Shown: positions 49,437 through 58,591 of the stretch, in pieces
How the letters are laid out: each line of letters starts with the position of its first letter
Numbering within the stretch: position 1 is the stretch's first letter
Source: Bacillus sp. FJAT-29790
Lineage (GTDB): Bacteria; Bacillota; Bacilli; Bacillales; Cytobacillaceae
NCBI RefSeq assembly: GCF_019039215.1
Contig: NZ_JAHNZZ010000001.1
Location: 1,763,670 to 1,827,669 of the forward strand
Length of the DNA: 64,000 nt
Direction of reading: 5' to 3'
Notes under the pieces: model-generated
Told to the model about the DNA's origin: nothing
What the model saw: the letters and a program-made list of their open reading frames with translations, nothing else
The model's database searches: none
Made by a program: the position numbers and the translations under genes

Positions 49437-50681
49437 ATGTTTTCTTCACATTCAAGTAATGAAACGAATATAAAGCTGCCGTTTTCCTTTATTTTTATGA
49501 GCATGGTAGCATTAATGGGCTCGCAAATTTTACTCTTAGTACATGGTGATTTCATCATCAATGGTCAGTTTCGAATCCCTGGTATCTGGTCTGCAGCCCA
49601 TTTATTCGTTTTAGGTTGGGCTTTAATGATTGCAATGGGATCGATGTACCAGCTTGTACCTGTTGCTTTTCTGACACCCATTTGGAGTGAGAAATTCGGA
49701 TTTATCCAGTTTGGAATCACCGCCATCGGGATATTCTCGTTTGCTCATTTTCTCTTTTATGATCCGCAGAAAGCTTTAATACCTGGCCTCATAACGTTAG
49801 CCGGGATTCTCATGTTTCTTTTTCAAATGTTTATGACTTTACGACAGCAAACGAAGCCAAATATTTTAACACTTTATGTTGGTTTCGCTTTGCTATGCTT
49901 GCTTTTAACGATCATTCTCGGGATTACGCTGCTTTATAGCATGAAGACAGGGATTGCCAGCAGTTACTATCAACCCATTTTTAAAAGCCATTTATTACTT
50001 GGAACGTCTGGTTGGTTTACAATGCTGATTTTTGGATTTTCATACAAAATGGCGCCAATGTTTTCCCTTTCCCATGGCTACAGTATGAAGCCGGCAAATA
50101 TTGTTTATCCGTTTTACACAGGCGGATTAGCCGCTACGATCGTATCATTCTTTGTTGAATTGCCAGGCCTGTTAACACTTGGACTTTTACTGCAATTCAT
50201 TGGATTTGCCGTGTTTATTTATCACATTTCATTAATCTTAAAGAATAGAGTGAAAAAGAAGCTTGATCGGTCGTTCATGTTTGCTTTATTAGCAATCGTT
50301 AGCGGCGGGGTTATCCATTTGGCGGCATTTATCACGGCCTTATTTGGAATTTTCTCTAAAGCGGTCGGTCTATTATTATTTTTGTACTTGTTCCTATGGA
50401 TTGCCTTCAGTATTATTGGCTATTTGTACAAAATTGTTCCCTTCTTATGGTGGACAGCTAAATATAGTAAAGAAATCGGAAAAAAAGATGTCCCTGCATT
50501 AAAAGATATGATGAATGATAAAGCGGCTACCCCTGTTTTCTTCGGATTGATGCTTGGCATTCTAGGTGTTGCTGCTTCGATATGTATTGGCAGCAAAATA
50601 TTATTCCTGACTAGCCAAATTTTGTTTACCGCCGCTTGCTTGATCTTTTGCTATTCGATTGCGAAAGTAATTACTAAATAG
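49437..50681 (+). CDS. polytopic membrane protein, heme-copper-oxidase/NnrS-like
   Basis: About 414 residues and 12 membrane spans. Three similar segments recur: AHLFVLGWALMIAMGSMYQL with VPVAF, SHLLLGTSGWFTMLIFGFSY with KMAPMF, and WIAFSIIGYLYKIVPFLWW, each ending G-x2-Y-x3-P, the first two opening with His. Conserved His in spans could bind heme or copper. I place it near heme-copper oxidase subunit I-like and NnrS-like proteins without certainty. ATG 49437 follows AGGTG. The gene context (Crp/Fnr, DUF2249 pair, MIP18 protein) suggests nitrogen-oxide or oxygen respiration stress. Confidence 0.6.
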   Translation: MFSSHSSNETNIKLPFSFIFMSMVALMGSQILLLVHGDFIINGQFRIPGIWSAAHLFVLGWALMIAMGSMYQLVPVAFLTPIWSEKFGFIQFGITAIGIFSFAHFLFYDPQKALIPGLITLAGILMFLFQMFMTLRQQTKPNILTLYVGFALLCLLLTIILGITLLYSMKTGIASSYYQPIFKSHLLLGTSGWFTMLIFGFSYKMAPMFSLSHGYSMKPANIVYPFYTGGLAATIVSFFVELPGLLTLGLLLQFIGFAVFIYHISLILKNRVKKKLDRSFMFALLAIVSGGVIHLAAFITALFGIFSKAVGLLLFLYLFLWIAFSIIGYLYKIVPFLWWTAKYSKEIGKKDVPALKDMMNDKAATPVFFGLMLGILGVAASICIGSKILFLTSQILFTAACLIFCYSIAKVITK

Positions 50682-50692
50682 GAGGGTTATTT

Positions 50693-50992
50693 ATGTTGTT
50701 AAAAGATAAGGTAATTGAAAATTTGAAGAGAGTAATGGATCCAGAACTTAATATTAATGTGGTCGATTTAGGCCTAATCTATGATGTTGAAATTCCATCA
50801 GAAGGAACAGTCTATATTACAATGACATTAACAACACCTGGCTGTCCTCTTCATGACAGTATTACAAGCGGGGTAAAATATTGTATCCTCGAAATGGACG
50901 AAATCACAACAGTTGAAGTCAATCTCGTCTGGGAACCTGCTTGGACACCGGAAAAAATGACAGCCGAAGGTTTGAAGAAATTACAAAGCTAA
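50693..50992 (+). CDS. MIP18/DUF59 family metal-sulfur cluster assembly protein
   Basis: Ninety-nine residues of the SufT/PaaD-like MIP18 family: VMDPELNINVVDLGLIYDVE, TMTLTTPGCPLHDSI (with the conserved Cys) and VNLVWEPAWTPEKMT. The family helps mature iron-sulfur proteins. It begins 11 nt after the membrane protein gene with AGGAGGG. As last gene of the cluster it may serve a metal-containing partner. Confidence 0.9.
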   Translation: MLLKDKVIENLKRVMDPELNINVVDLGLIYDVEIPSEGTVYITMTLTTPGCPLHDSITSGVKYCILEMDEITTVEVNLVWEPAWTPEKMTAEGLKKLQS

Positions 50993-51000
50993 GTTAGCAA

Positions 51001-51035
51001 AAACCCCCTCTTTGAAGCAAAGAGGGGGTTTTTAA
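51001..51035. terminator. strong bidirectional terminator
   Basis: AACCCCCTCTTTG pairs with CAAAGAGGGGGTT over a 2-4 nt loop with T on both sides, between the convergent MIP18 gene and ypvA. Confidence 0.92.
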
Positions 51036-51037
51036 AA

Positions 51038-52963
51038 TTAACCGACTGCGACATTCACTGGCAGCACACTTTTCACCAATTCAATTACTTCCGGATTTTC
51101 ATTATCGTTCATTAATATGTGAACAATCCCTTTATCTTCATGCGTTCGAATTAACCTGCCTATACCTTGCCGTAAGCGCAAAATCATATATGGCAAATCA
51201 ACTTCTCTGAATGGATCTTCTACACTTTCGCGCTTAGCAGTAAAGACAGGATCCCGAGGAGGAAACGGCAGTGAAAAGATCAGCACATTTTCAAGCGCAC
51301 TACCTGGAATGTCTAGCCCCTCCCATAAATGAACAGCACAGAGAACTGAATGCTCCTCATTTTGAAAGCTGGATACTAACGTACTAATTTCCGCATCACC
51401 TTCAAAATAGACCGGGAGATTCGTCTTCCCATTAATATACTGTTTGAAATTGGCAAGTTCATCTTTATTTGTAAATAATACTAACGCTTTTCCCTCTGAT
51501 TTTTCAATCTGTTCATGGACATACCTCATTTTGGCAGCCATGTCTTTTTCTTGGAACTTTGGCATTGTAATAGCCATATTTTCCTCATAATCAAACGGAG
51601 AGGAAACAGAAAAGGAAAGATAGTTGTCGATTCCAAGGCTTTTTGCCATATAATCAAATGATTTATTCTCTGATAAGGTTGCAGATGAGAATATGAACGG
51701 TTTCCTTTGCGAAAAGACCTCTTCTCTCATAATATCTTCAACCATCCGCGGCATAATGACGAGTGTTCTTTCCTCGTAGTTTTCTTCAAACCAGGTTATT
51801 CCTTTTAATTCTTTTAGGAATAGTGACAAAGAATAGGAAATTTGTTCTAAATATTCCTCTACGATTTTTAAATCATAGTCATTGATAACATACATTTCAC
51901 TTTCAAAGACGAGCTCTTCCTCGAGAGTACTGATTAACTCTAGAAGGAATTTCCCCTCTTTGATAACAGCCGCTGTTTTATTGATCGTTCTTTTCTCTGA
52001 TCCTTCGGTTGCTGAGGAAGCGTCCGTTAATGTGTGAAAAAATCGCTCGTTTTGAACAATCGCATCATCAATGATATTTAAGGTTTTTTCTCTGACGTCA
52101 TTGGCCATCAGCCTTGTCAATAGAGATTCCAGGATTTGCTCAGTAAATCTGTATGTCAAAGCTTTTTGAGAAGCATATTCCAATAAATGCCCTTCATCAA
52201 ACACGACACATGAGCTTTCAGGCAGTAATGGCAGCTGTCCTTCACGCTTTCTTGATTCCTTCGTCCAAATATGCTCCATGTAGAAATCATGGGAACAGAT
52301 GATGATATCCTTTGCATTACGGTAGTAATCCCTGTTAAGTGTTTGACCGCATCTGTGTCGCTTTTCACATGTAAAACAGTCTTGAAAAGCATCCCAAGCA
52401 ACATTGTCCCAGTTTTCATCGGTTAATTCCGGGTAATCCTTCCGATCACCATATCGTTCAAACATTTGCATTGAAGATCCGACATGAACAAATTCAGGGA
52501 GCTGGTCATAAATCGAGTTATATGTATCCATGTCGTCACTTGCAACGAGCTTGTCAAGCTTATTCAAACACAAATATTGATCCCTTGACTTCGCAAGCCT
52601 TACATCAATATTCAGTCCTAAAGCATTTTCAAGTTTGGCAATGTCTCCCTCTTTTTTTACTAGCTGCTCAATGAGCGTCTCGTCTGCACACGCAATAATC
52701 GCTGGCTTATTTACGTAACGAGCATAAGCTAGACAATAGAGTAAATAGACGATCGTCTTCCCTGTCCCAACACCCGCTTCCGCGAAAATAACCTTCTTGT
52801 CTTTAAAAGCATTTTCTACCTGAAAGGCCATAAAAATTTGTTCATCCCTTATTTCAAAACCTGATTCAGGCAATATATCGTAAAATACATCCCCTATCCA
52901 CTCACCCAATTTTTCAAAAAAAGATTCACTTTTGGATAATGCAAATGGCATCCTGCTTTGCAT
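51038..52963 (-). CDS. ypvA: DinG-family ATP-dependent helicase YpvA
   Basis: A 641-residue superfamily 2, XPD/DinG-like helicase. Walker A EAGVGTGKTIVYLLY (about 61-75), iron-sulfur cysteines in FTCEKRHRCG plus an earlier and a later Cys, Walker B VVFDEGHLLEYA, and motif VI LRLRQGIGRLIRT. 5'-3' unwinding of DNA or R-loops is the family role. The C-terminal LWEGLDIPG is the usual motif V region. GGAGGGATA precedes the ATG. Confidence 0.93.
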   Translation of the reverse strand: MQSRMPFALSKSESFFEKLGEWIGDVFYDILPESGFEIRDEQIFMAFQVENAFKDKKVIFAEAGVGTGKTIVYLLYCLAYARYVNKPAIIACADETLIEQLVKKEGDIAKLENALGLNIDVRLAKSRDQYLCLNKLDKLVASDDMDTYNSIYDQLPEFVHVGSSMQMFERYGDRKDYPELTDENWDNVAWDAFQDCFTCEKRHRCGQTLNRDYYRNAKDIIICSHDFYMEHIWTKESRKREGQLPLLPESSCVVFDEGHLLEYASQKALTYRFTEQILESLLTRLMANDVREKTLNIIDDAIVQNERFFHTLTDASSATEGSEKRTINKTAAVIKEGKFLLELISTLEEELVFESEMYVINDYDLKIVEEYLEQISYSLSLFLKELKGITWFEENYEERTLVIMPRMVEDIMREEVFSQRKPFIFSSATLSENKSFDYMAKSLGIDNYLSFSVSSPFDYEENMAITMPKFQEKDMAAKMRYVHEQIEKSEGKALVLFTNKDELANFKQYINGKTNLPVYFEGDAEISTLVSSFQNEEHSVLCAVHLWEGLDIPGSALENVLIFSLPFPPRDPVFTAKRESVEDPFREVDLPYMILRLRQGIGRLIRTHEDKGIVHILMNDNENPEVIELVKSVLPVNVAVG

Positions 52964-53002
52964 ATTATCCCTCCGTCCAAAGAATTAAGCGTCTTTATTA
53001 AA

Positions 53003-53055
53003 TACTGTTTTCGCATATATAGTTGTTTTAGCCTACAAAGTTTGCGAAAACAGCC
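53003..53055. mobile_element. minimal MITE: two termini only
   Basis: Fifty-three bases: TACTGTTTTCGCATATATAG ... GTTTGCGAAAACAGCC. Left and right ends of the family are joined with no interior. Flanks TTATTAAA and TTATTAAT agree at 7 of 8 bases. Outside the element AAGCGTCT (52988-52995) and AGACGCTT (53065-53072) form a further inverted repeat followed by ATTTTATATTT, so the element lies in the loop of what looks like a terminator hairpin. Confidence 0.8.
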
Positions 53056-53219
53056 TTATTAATAGACGCTTATTTTATATTTGTATCATTATCTCATTAT
53101 TTCTTCATTAATAAACAAAAGACCACCAATCATTTTATCGTATAATCTGATCGTGTTCAAGTAAGAAGGTATTTTTCGAATGATAAACTAAGAAATTCGT
53201 TTCTGTGTTCCATCCCCGC

Positions 53220-53258
53220 AAAAAAAAAAGATCCGGCTCATTCAATAAGCCAGATCCC
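53220..53258 (-). terminator. terminator of the 56-codon gene
   Basis: On the minus strand GGATCTGGCTTATT pairs with AATGAGCCGGATC, followed by nine or more T, 18 nt after the stop. Confidence 0.85.
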
Positions 53259-53276
53259 ACTCATTTTATTTCCGCT

Positions 53277-53447
53277 CTATTTATGTTTCGATGATAACGA
53301 AAATGATAATGCCTGCTGAAGTTCATTCTGTGCATTTTCCAGCTGCTCGAGAGCTGTGTTAGAAAAATTATTATCGTCCTTTACTGCCTCGATCGTATCC
53401 GTTAAAGCACGGGATATTTTATTAAAGTCAATAATGGAATGATTCAT
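53277..53447 (-). CDS. 56-residue protein, unknown function
   Basis: Short, acidic and helical: MNHSIIDFNKISRALTDTIE, then NNFSNTALEQLENAQNELQQ and a Ser-rich end. ATG 53447 has AGGAGGG 5-6 nt before it. The position between ypvA and ypsC is that of the small yptA in B. subtilis, but sequence identity was not verified. It has its own terminator. Confidence 0.7.
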   Translation of the reverse strand: MNHSIIDFNKISRALTDTIEAVKDDNNFSNTALEQLENAQNELQQALSFSLSSKHK

Positions 53448-53616
53448 ATAAAGCCCTCCTGATCTTTTTGAAGATAAATATATAATATTCAGGAACAGCA
53501 GATAATATGCGGAATATTGTTTGAGGTGTGAGTTTGATGATTTTTTAATTTGGAACAATTAATTTAAAAATGTGCTCAATTATACATTTTCGAATGCCAT
53601 CACATTCTTAAACTGC

Positions 53617-53643
53617 AAAAAAAGCCCTGTATCCAGGACTTTT
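53617..53643 (-). terminator. terminator of ypsC
   Basis: On the minus strand GTCCTGGATACAGGGC forms a hairpin followed by seven T. Confidence 0.75.
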
Positions 53644-53647
53644 CGCT

Positions 53648-54787
53648 TTATCTTATTTTCGGAGGCCGTTTCCCCCAGTATTGGTAATAGTCTGTACGGA
53701 TAAATCCGTTAAACAACTTACGCTTTTTCGTGGCTGGTTTGCCGAAAACTTTTTCAAATTCCTCATCTGAAGTAAGAATATAGATCGACCATGTATCAAG
53801 AGGCGCTAAAACCTTGCCCATTGCCTCATACATTTTCTGAACGGCTTCTTTGTCACCGAGCCTCTCACCATAAGGGGGATTGCCAACGATGACGCCATAT
53901 TCCTTCGTCGTTGTAAAATCCTTCACCTGCATTTGTTTAAATTGGATTAAATCTCCGAGTCCGGCTTCAAATGCGTTTTCTTCTGCGATTTTAATCATGC
54001 AATGATCAATATCAGAGCCAGTAATTTCAAGAGGCTGATCATATTTGGCCAGATCCTCTGCCTCCATTCTTGCGTCTTCCCACACTTTTTCGGGAATCCA
54101 ATTCCATGCTTCTGAAACAAATTCACGATTAAATCCCGGGGCAATATTTTGCCCGATCAAGGCTGCTTCAATCGGAATTGTACCCGAACCGCAAAAGGGG
54201 TCGACGAACGGTTTGTTCGGTGTCCAATTTGTCAGCGTCACAAGCGCTGCTGCAAGCGTTTCTTTTATTGGCGCTTCACCTTGCCCGGTTCTATAACCCC
54301 GTTTATGTAAACCGCTTCCGCTCGCATCAATTGTCAGTATAGCTACATCCTTAAGGAGCGCCACTTCAATTTTAAAAAAGGGGCCGCTTTCTTCTAGCCA
54401 GCCTGTTTTTTTATAATGTGTTCTCATTCTTTCAACAATCGCCTTTTTTACGATTGCCTGACAATCAGATACACTGAAAAGCTGTGACTTCACTGATTTC
54501 CCGGTCACTGGAAACTCCGCGTCTTCAGGCAAATATTGCTCCCATGGGAGTGATTTCGTTTTTTCAAAGAGTTCATCAAAGGTTCTTGCTTTAAACTCGC
54601 CGACCTTTATTCTGATTCTATCCGCCGTACGCAGCCACATATTGGCACGTGCGATGGCTGCCTCATCTCCTTTAAAAGAGATTCTGCCATTTTCAACTTC
54701 ACATTCATACCCAAGATCACGTACCTCTTTGGCAACGAGCGCTTCAAGCCCCATTGCAGAGGTAGCAATTAAATCAAACTTCGTCAT
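53648..54787 (-). CDS. ypsC: THUMP-domain 23S rRNA methyltransferase (RlmL/YpsC family)
   Basis: A 379-residue protein: ferredoxin-like and THUMP RNA-binding region (1-155), then a class I SAM methyltransferase (165-379) with PFVDPFCGSGTIPIEAA (SAM site) and the N2-guanine/adenine catalytic motif VGNPPYGER. By family it methylates guanine in 23S rRNA (the N-terminal enzyme of E. coli RlmKL); the RlmK part is absent, as usual in Firmicutes. AAGGGTGAAA precedes the ATG. The GGDEF/EAL gene lies 11 nt upstream. Confidence 0.9.
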   Translation of the reverse strand: MTKFDLIATSAMGLEALVAKEVRDLGYECEVENGRISFKGDEAAIARANMWLRTADRIRIKVGEFKARTFDELFEKTKSLPWEQYLPEDAEFPVTGKSVKSQLFSVSDCQAIVKKAIVERMRTHYKKTGWLEESGPFFKIEVALLKDVAILTIDASGSGLHKRGYRTGQGEAPIKETLAAALVTLTNWTPNKPFVDPFCGSGTIPIEAALIGQNIAPGFNREFVSEAWNWIPEKVWEDARMEAEDLAKYDQPLEITGSDIDHCMIKIAEENAFEAGLGDLIQFKQMQVKDFTTTKEYGVIVGNPPYGERLGDKEAVQKMYEAMGKVLAPLDTWSIYILTSDEEFEKVFGKPATKKRKLFNGFIRTDYYQYWGKRPPKIR

Positions 54788-54797
54788 AGTTTCACCC

Positions 54798-56873
54798 TTA
54801 CTGTAATAATTGCCGATCCCAAATTTCCATTAATGACAAAACTTCGGGTAATGGGATCGGTTTTGCGATAAAAAAGCCTTGAACAAAATCGCAATTTTCC
54901 CTTTTCAGAAAATCATATTGCTTTTTGTTTTCTACCCCTTCTGCTACTACCTTCAAATGCAATCGATGAGCCATCGTGATAATAGCTTCCACAATCGAAC
55001 TATCATCCTGATAAACCATTAAGCCGCTAATAAAGCTTTGATCAATTTTTAATGTATCCAAGGGAAATCGATTTAAATAACTTAATGATGAATATCCTGT
55101 GCCAAAATCATCTATAGATAGCTTAATGCCCAGTTTTTTAAGCTTAACGAGCTTATCAACCGTTTCAACAGCTTTTGGCATAATCATGCTTTCCGTTAAC
55201 TCTAATTCAATATTGTGCGGGTTCACATTTGTTCTTTGAATGATCTCATCAATTGATTTAACAAATCCTTCTTGATTGAAATGAAAGGCTGAAATATTTA
55301 TATTCATTCTTAATTTAGGATAACCATTTAAGTGTAATGTTTTTAAATCTTCACATGCCTTTTCAATAATCCATTCACTTATCGGAATGATTAAACCAGT
55401 TTCTTCTGCAAGCGGAATAAAATCTGAAGGCGGAATCACACCTAAATGTTCCTGCTTCCATCTTACTAATGCTTCTACACTGGTTATTTCATTTGTTTGT
55501 GTTTCCACTATTGGATGATACTCAAGAAAAAATTCATTTCGCTCCAATGCTTTGCGTAAATAAGTTTCCTTCACCATTTGGATCGATTCATCTTGATGCA
55601 TCTCCGTATGATAAACCTCATATTGATTTCTGCCGCTAGCTTTCGCTTGATACATCGCTTTATCCGCATTTCGCAACAATGTCTCCATATCCGTCCCATC
55701 CAACGGGAATAAACTGATGCCAATGCTTGTCGAGATGTATACTTCATGCTTGTTTAATAGAAAGGATTTAGACAATGCTTCAATAATCTTCTCGGCCATA
55801 TGAATGGCTTCCTTCGGATGTTTAAGATTTGGCAAGACGATGACAAACTCATCCCCGCCAAGCCTGGCAATCATATCTTTATTCTTGATTAACCCCTTCA
55901 GCCTTGTAGAAACGTTTTTTAATAATAGATCACCATGATTATGCCCTAGTGTATCATTAATGTGCTTAAACCGATCTAAGTCGAGAAATAGAACTGCTAG
56001 CTGCTGATTATATTTTTCGGCCGTAGTGATTAACCCTTCAAGCCGCATATTTAAGGTATACCTGTTTGCGACACCAGTTAGAGAATCATAATGCGCGAGA
56101 ATCCTGAGCTGTTCTTCCGTATGTTTGCGGTCAGTAATATCAGAAAATACGGCGACAAAGTTAGTAATATTGCCGAGATCATCCTTTATGGAACTAATCG
56201 TGATCCACTCGGGAAAGACCTCCTCGTTTTTGCGTTTATTCCAAATTTCGCCTTTCCAATAACCTTGTGTAAATATTTGTTTCCATAAATTTCTGTAAAA
56301 TAATTCATCATGAACACCAGATTGAAGTATGTTTGGATTTTTTCCAATCACTTCCTCCGCACTGTAGCCAGTTACAATTTCAAATGAAGGATTAACCGAT
56401 AAAATCCTGCCATTACTATCGGTCACCATAACCCCTTCACTTGTATTCTCGAGGACTTTCCCTGCCAGCTTAATCTCATTAATGGACTTTTTTTGTTTAG
56501 TCATATCGCGGAAAACAACGACATAATTTGTCAAAGATCCACTCGTATTCAATACGGTGCGAATATTCATCCATTCTGGATAGAGTTCACCGTTCTTTCT
56601 TTTCTTCCAGACCTCGCCTTCCCACTTGTTATCTTGATCTAAGGAGGAGCGAATCGTTTGGAAATCCTTCATCTCTTTAAACAAAGAGGCAAAATTTAAT
56701 CCTCGGGCCTCTTCATCTTCATAGAGGATGACCTTTTTCGCCCATGGATTTATAGATAGAATGGAAAAATCCTTGTTTAAAACAATGATACCCTCTTGCA
56801 TATGATTGAAAACTATTTCAGATAATGACATATTTTTTTCATCGATATTAGGTTCCAGACTAACGTAAGCCAC
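54798..56873 (-). CDS. PAS-PAS-GGDEF-EAL cyclic di-GMP protein
   Basis: A 691-residue soluble signalling protein. PAS 1 about 14-130, PAS 2 about 138-255, GGDEF about 260-420 with intact RLGGDEFVIVLPN, EAL about 435-685 with EALVRW, NINISAF, ELTES, DDFGTGYSSLSYL and KIDQSFI. Both domains keep active-site residues, so synthesis and hydrolysis of c-di-GMP are both possible. PAS 1 and PAS 2 each end in PEWMNIRTV and PEWITISSI, a flavin- or heme-type pattern. Start is GTG after GGAGGTTG. No membrane span. Confidence 0.93.
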   Translation of the reverse strand: MAYVSLEPNIDEKNMSLSEIVFNHMQEGIIVLNKDFSILSINPWAKKVILYEDEEARGLNFASLFKEMKDFQTIRSSLDQDNKWEGEVWKKRKNGELYPEWMNIRTVLNTSGSLTNYVVVFRDMTKQKKSINEIKLAGKVLENTSEGVMVTDSNGRILSVNPSFEIVTGYSAEEVIGKNPNILQSGVHDELFYRNLWKQIFTQGYWKGEIWNKRKNEEVFPEWITISSIKDDLGNITNFVAVFSDITDRKHTEEQLRILAHYDSLTGVANRYTLNMRLEGLITTAEKYNQQLAVLFLDLDRFKHINDTLGHNHGDLLLKNVSTRLKGLIKNKDMIARLGGDEFVIVLPNLKHPKEAIHMAEKIIEALSKSFLLNKHEVYISTSIGISLFPLDGTDMETLLRNADKAMYQAKASGRNQYEVYHTEMHQDESIQMVKETYLRKALERNEFFLEYHPIVETQTNEITSVEALVRWKQEHLGVIPPSDFIPLAEETGLIIPISEWIIEKACEDLKTLHLNGYPKLRMNINISAFHFNQEGFVKSIDEIIQRTNVNPHNIELELTESMIMPKAVETVDKLVKLKKLGIKLSIDDFGTGYSSLSYLNRFPLDTLKIDQSFISGLMVYQDDSSIVEAIITMAHRLHLKVVAEGVENKKQYDFLKRENCDFVQGFFIAKPIPLPEVLSLMEIWDRQLLQ

Positions 56874-56949
56874 TAAACAACCTCCATTGATGCCTAAAGC
56901 TATGTAGTAATTCTTACTTTATAATAAATGTATTTTATCAATAGTACAA

Positions 56950-56976
56950 GAAAAGCTCTCCTACAAAGGAGAGCTA
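56950..56976 (-). terminator. terminator of rnpB
   Basis: On the minus strand AGCTCTCC pairs with GGAGAGCT over a 6-nt loop, followed by TTTCTTGT, 20 nt after the RNase P RNA 3' end. Confidence 0.82.
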
Positions 56977-56995
56977 CACTAGTCTTTAATAAATC

Positions 56996-57412
56996 TCACT
57001 AATAACGTTCTGTAAGCCATGTTTTGTGCCTTCGTACTGCAAGCGACCAAAGTCTCGTACTTAGGTGGTAATCATCTATCTACAGGTTATATAACCTGTC
57101 CTTCTCGTTGTTGAGTTCCTAAGAGAAAGTGCCCCTACCATTATTTGGGTTTCTCGCTCGTGGGGTTTACCTCGTTCCACCCTTTTCATTTCTGAAAAGG
57201 CTCCGTCACTGTGGCACTTTCAAGGTATTCATGCCATATCCAAAAGGACTTAGGCATTTTCCCTGCCGTCAGCCAAGCAAACGCCTAACTGCCCTAGCTT
57301 ATGAATTGGCTAGGCACGAACACTACAGGCATCTCAGCCCGTGCGAGCATGGACTTTCCTCTACAATGATTAAGAATCATCGCAGCGATTACCCGAACGC
57401 TATTAATGATTA
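56996..57412 (-). ncRNA. rnpB: RNase P RNA, Bacillus (type B) form
   Basis: Catalytic RNA of the tRNA 5'-processing enzyme. On the minus strand, conserved parts occur in order: GTTCGGGTAATCGCTGC (P1/P2 start), GAGGAAAGTCCATGCTCGCA (CR-I), TAGTGTTCGTGCCTAGC, GCCACAGTGACGGAG, GAAACCCAAATAATGG, and at the end TACGAGACTTTGGTCGCTTG and GGCTTACAGAACGTTATTAG closing P1. About 415 nt, normal for type B. Ends are estimated from P1 pairing. Position between ypsC and gpsB as in B. subtilis. Confidence 0.95.
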
Positions 57413-57420
57413 CAAAGATT

Positions 57421-57449
57421 ATTATATGTAACTTTGAAACGAATATCAA
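57421..57449 (-). promoter_or_regulatory. sigma-A promoter of rnpB
   Basis: On the minus strand TTGATA (57444-57449), 17 nt, TATAAT (57421-57426), placing the start near 57412. Confidence 0.85.
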
Positions 57450-57481
57450 TTGTTTTCGACAAGAAATTGAGAGATAATCTG

Positions 57482-57784
57482 TTAATCGTACAATTTACTG
57501 CCAAAAACATGCTTTTCTAAATTAGAAAGCCGTTTTAATATATCGAAATTCGTTGTCCCGGCTGTCTGTGTTGTTGCTGGACGTTTTGAAGCATCTTCAA
57601 GCTGTTTCTTTAATTTCATATTTTCCAGCTGCAGTTCTTCAATTTCTTGATGGAACGTCTCATAATCTTTAATAATCCAATCTAAAAATTTGTCCACTTC
57701 TTCCGGTTTGTACCCACGCATAGCTGTTTTAAATTCTTTTTCCAAAATATCTTTTGCCGTTAATTTCACTTTATCGGATAGCAT
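57482..57784 (-). CDS. gpsB: cell-division regulator GpsB
   Basis: A 100-residue DivIVA-domain protein: [38 protein letters not shown], a coiled coil to about residue 70, a variable linker, and the C-terminal domain [20 protein letters not shown]. It shuttles the bifunctional penicillin-binding protein PBP1 between lateral wall and septum. ATG 57784 follows GAGGTG; a GTG nine bases upstream lies within that ribosome site and is rejected. Confidence 0.95.
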   Translation of the reverse strand: MLSDKVKLTAKDILEKEFKTAMRGYKPEEVDKFLDWIIKDYETFHQEIEELQLENMKLKKQLEDASKRPATTQTAGTTNFDILKRLSNLEKHVFGSKLYD

Positions 57785-57871
57785 TACACTCACCTCAGTA
57801 TATCACCAATCATCACTTCTATTTTTTCAAAGATAGTCATGTTTGTCAATTTTTCTTTCATACTATTTTTT

Positions 57872-58435
57872 TCACATATCTTGGTCTTTCATATGCTCTT
57901 CTTCAACTAAGACTTGCAAATCATAAAAATCGATAGTGTAAATTTTATAATCGTGCTTTTCCTGATGTCTTTTCGCCGTCTCATAAAGGTATTTCGGACT
58001 TCCCTCTTTTTCAGAATCATAAAATAAAAGAAGAACATCACTTTTTTCGACAAAAAACTGATTCTTTAAACGAAACTGCCACGGATTTTCGTATGGCTTG
58101 CGGGAGACGGAGTCGATAAAATCTGCCTGGGCAAGAATGGAGTCATACCATTCCTTATTTGCTTCTTTCCAAGATTCTTCTTGATTCAAGAAGGGGGTAA
58201 TCACCCCAAGCTGTAGCTCATGATAACCTTCCAGCTGCAATTCAAAGACCACTTCTGCTGCCCATAACTCTGTTCCAAGCTGTCCGCTGATGATGACCCA
58301 TTCAAGGCCCTCTTCTAATAAGGAAACAAGATTATTTCTTAAAGCTGCTTTAATATAATGTACTGCCGGATCGTCATTCTTAAAGATGCCAACCTCAAAT
58401 GGTTTATATCCGGAAATAATCGCTATTCTAGCCAA
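57872..58435 (-). CDS. ypsA: YpsA, SLOG-superfamily (DUF1273) protein
   Basis: A 187-residue Rossmann-like SLOG protein: [34 protein letters not shown] and [20 protein letters not shown]. YpsA influences cell division together with GpsB, beside which it is always found in bacilli. It probably binds a nucleotide or NAD-like ligand. The start is TTG; only AAGGA lies very close to it, so the ribosome site is poor and a slightly different start is possible. Confidence 0.92.
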   Translation of the reverse strand: MARIAIISGYKPFEVGIFKNDDPAVHYIKAALRNNLVSLLEEGLEWVIISGQLGTELWAAEVVFELQLEGYHELQLGVITPFLNQEESWKEANKEWYDSILAQADFIDSVSRKPYENPWQFRLKNQFFVEKSDVLLLFYDSEKEGSPKYLYETAKRHQEKHDYKIYTIDFYDLQVLVEEEHMKDQDM

Positions 58436-58536
58436 TCCTTAAACCCCTTATCGTTTATGTCCTCAAAAGAAATTTTCTCTTAAGCAGACGGAAGAGTCAA
58501 ACTTTATTTCCTGCTTAACAATCTTGAACATAATAA

Positions 58537-58560
58537 GACAAGGGCAATCATGCCCTTGTC
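58537..58560 (-). terminator. terminator of cotD
   Basis: GACAAGGGCA pairs perfectly with TGCCCTTGTC over a 4-nt loop, followed on the minus strand by TTATTATG. Confidence 0.78.
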
Positions 58561-58591
58561 AGCTTCTTTATTCACCGAAAAATAGCACTTC

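Noticed and set aside
57129-57431. 100-codon plus-strand reading frame
   Set aside because: It is the antisense of RNase P RNA (56996-57412); conserved rnpB sequence explains the region.
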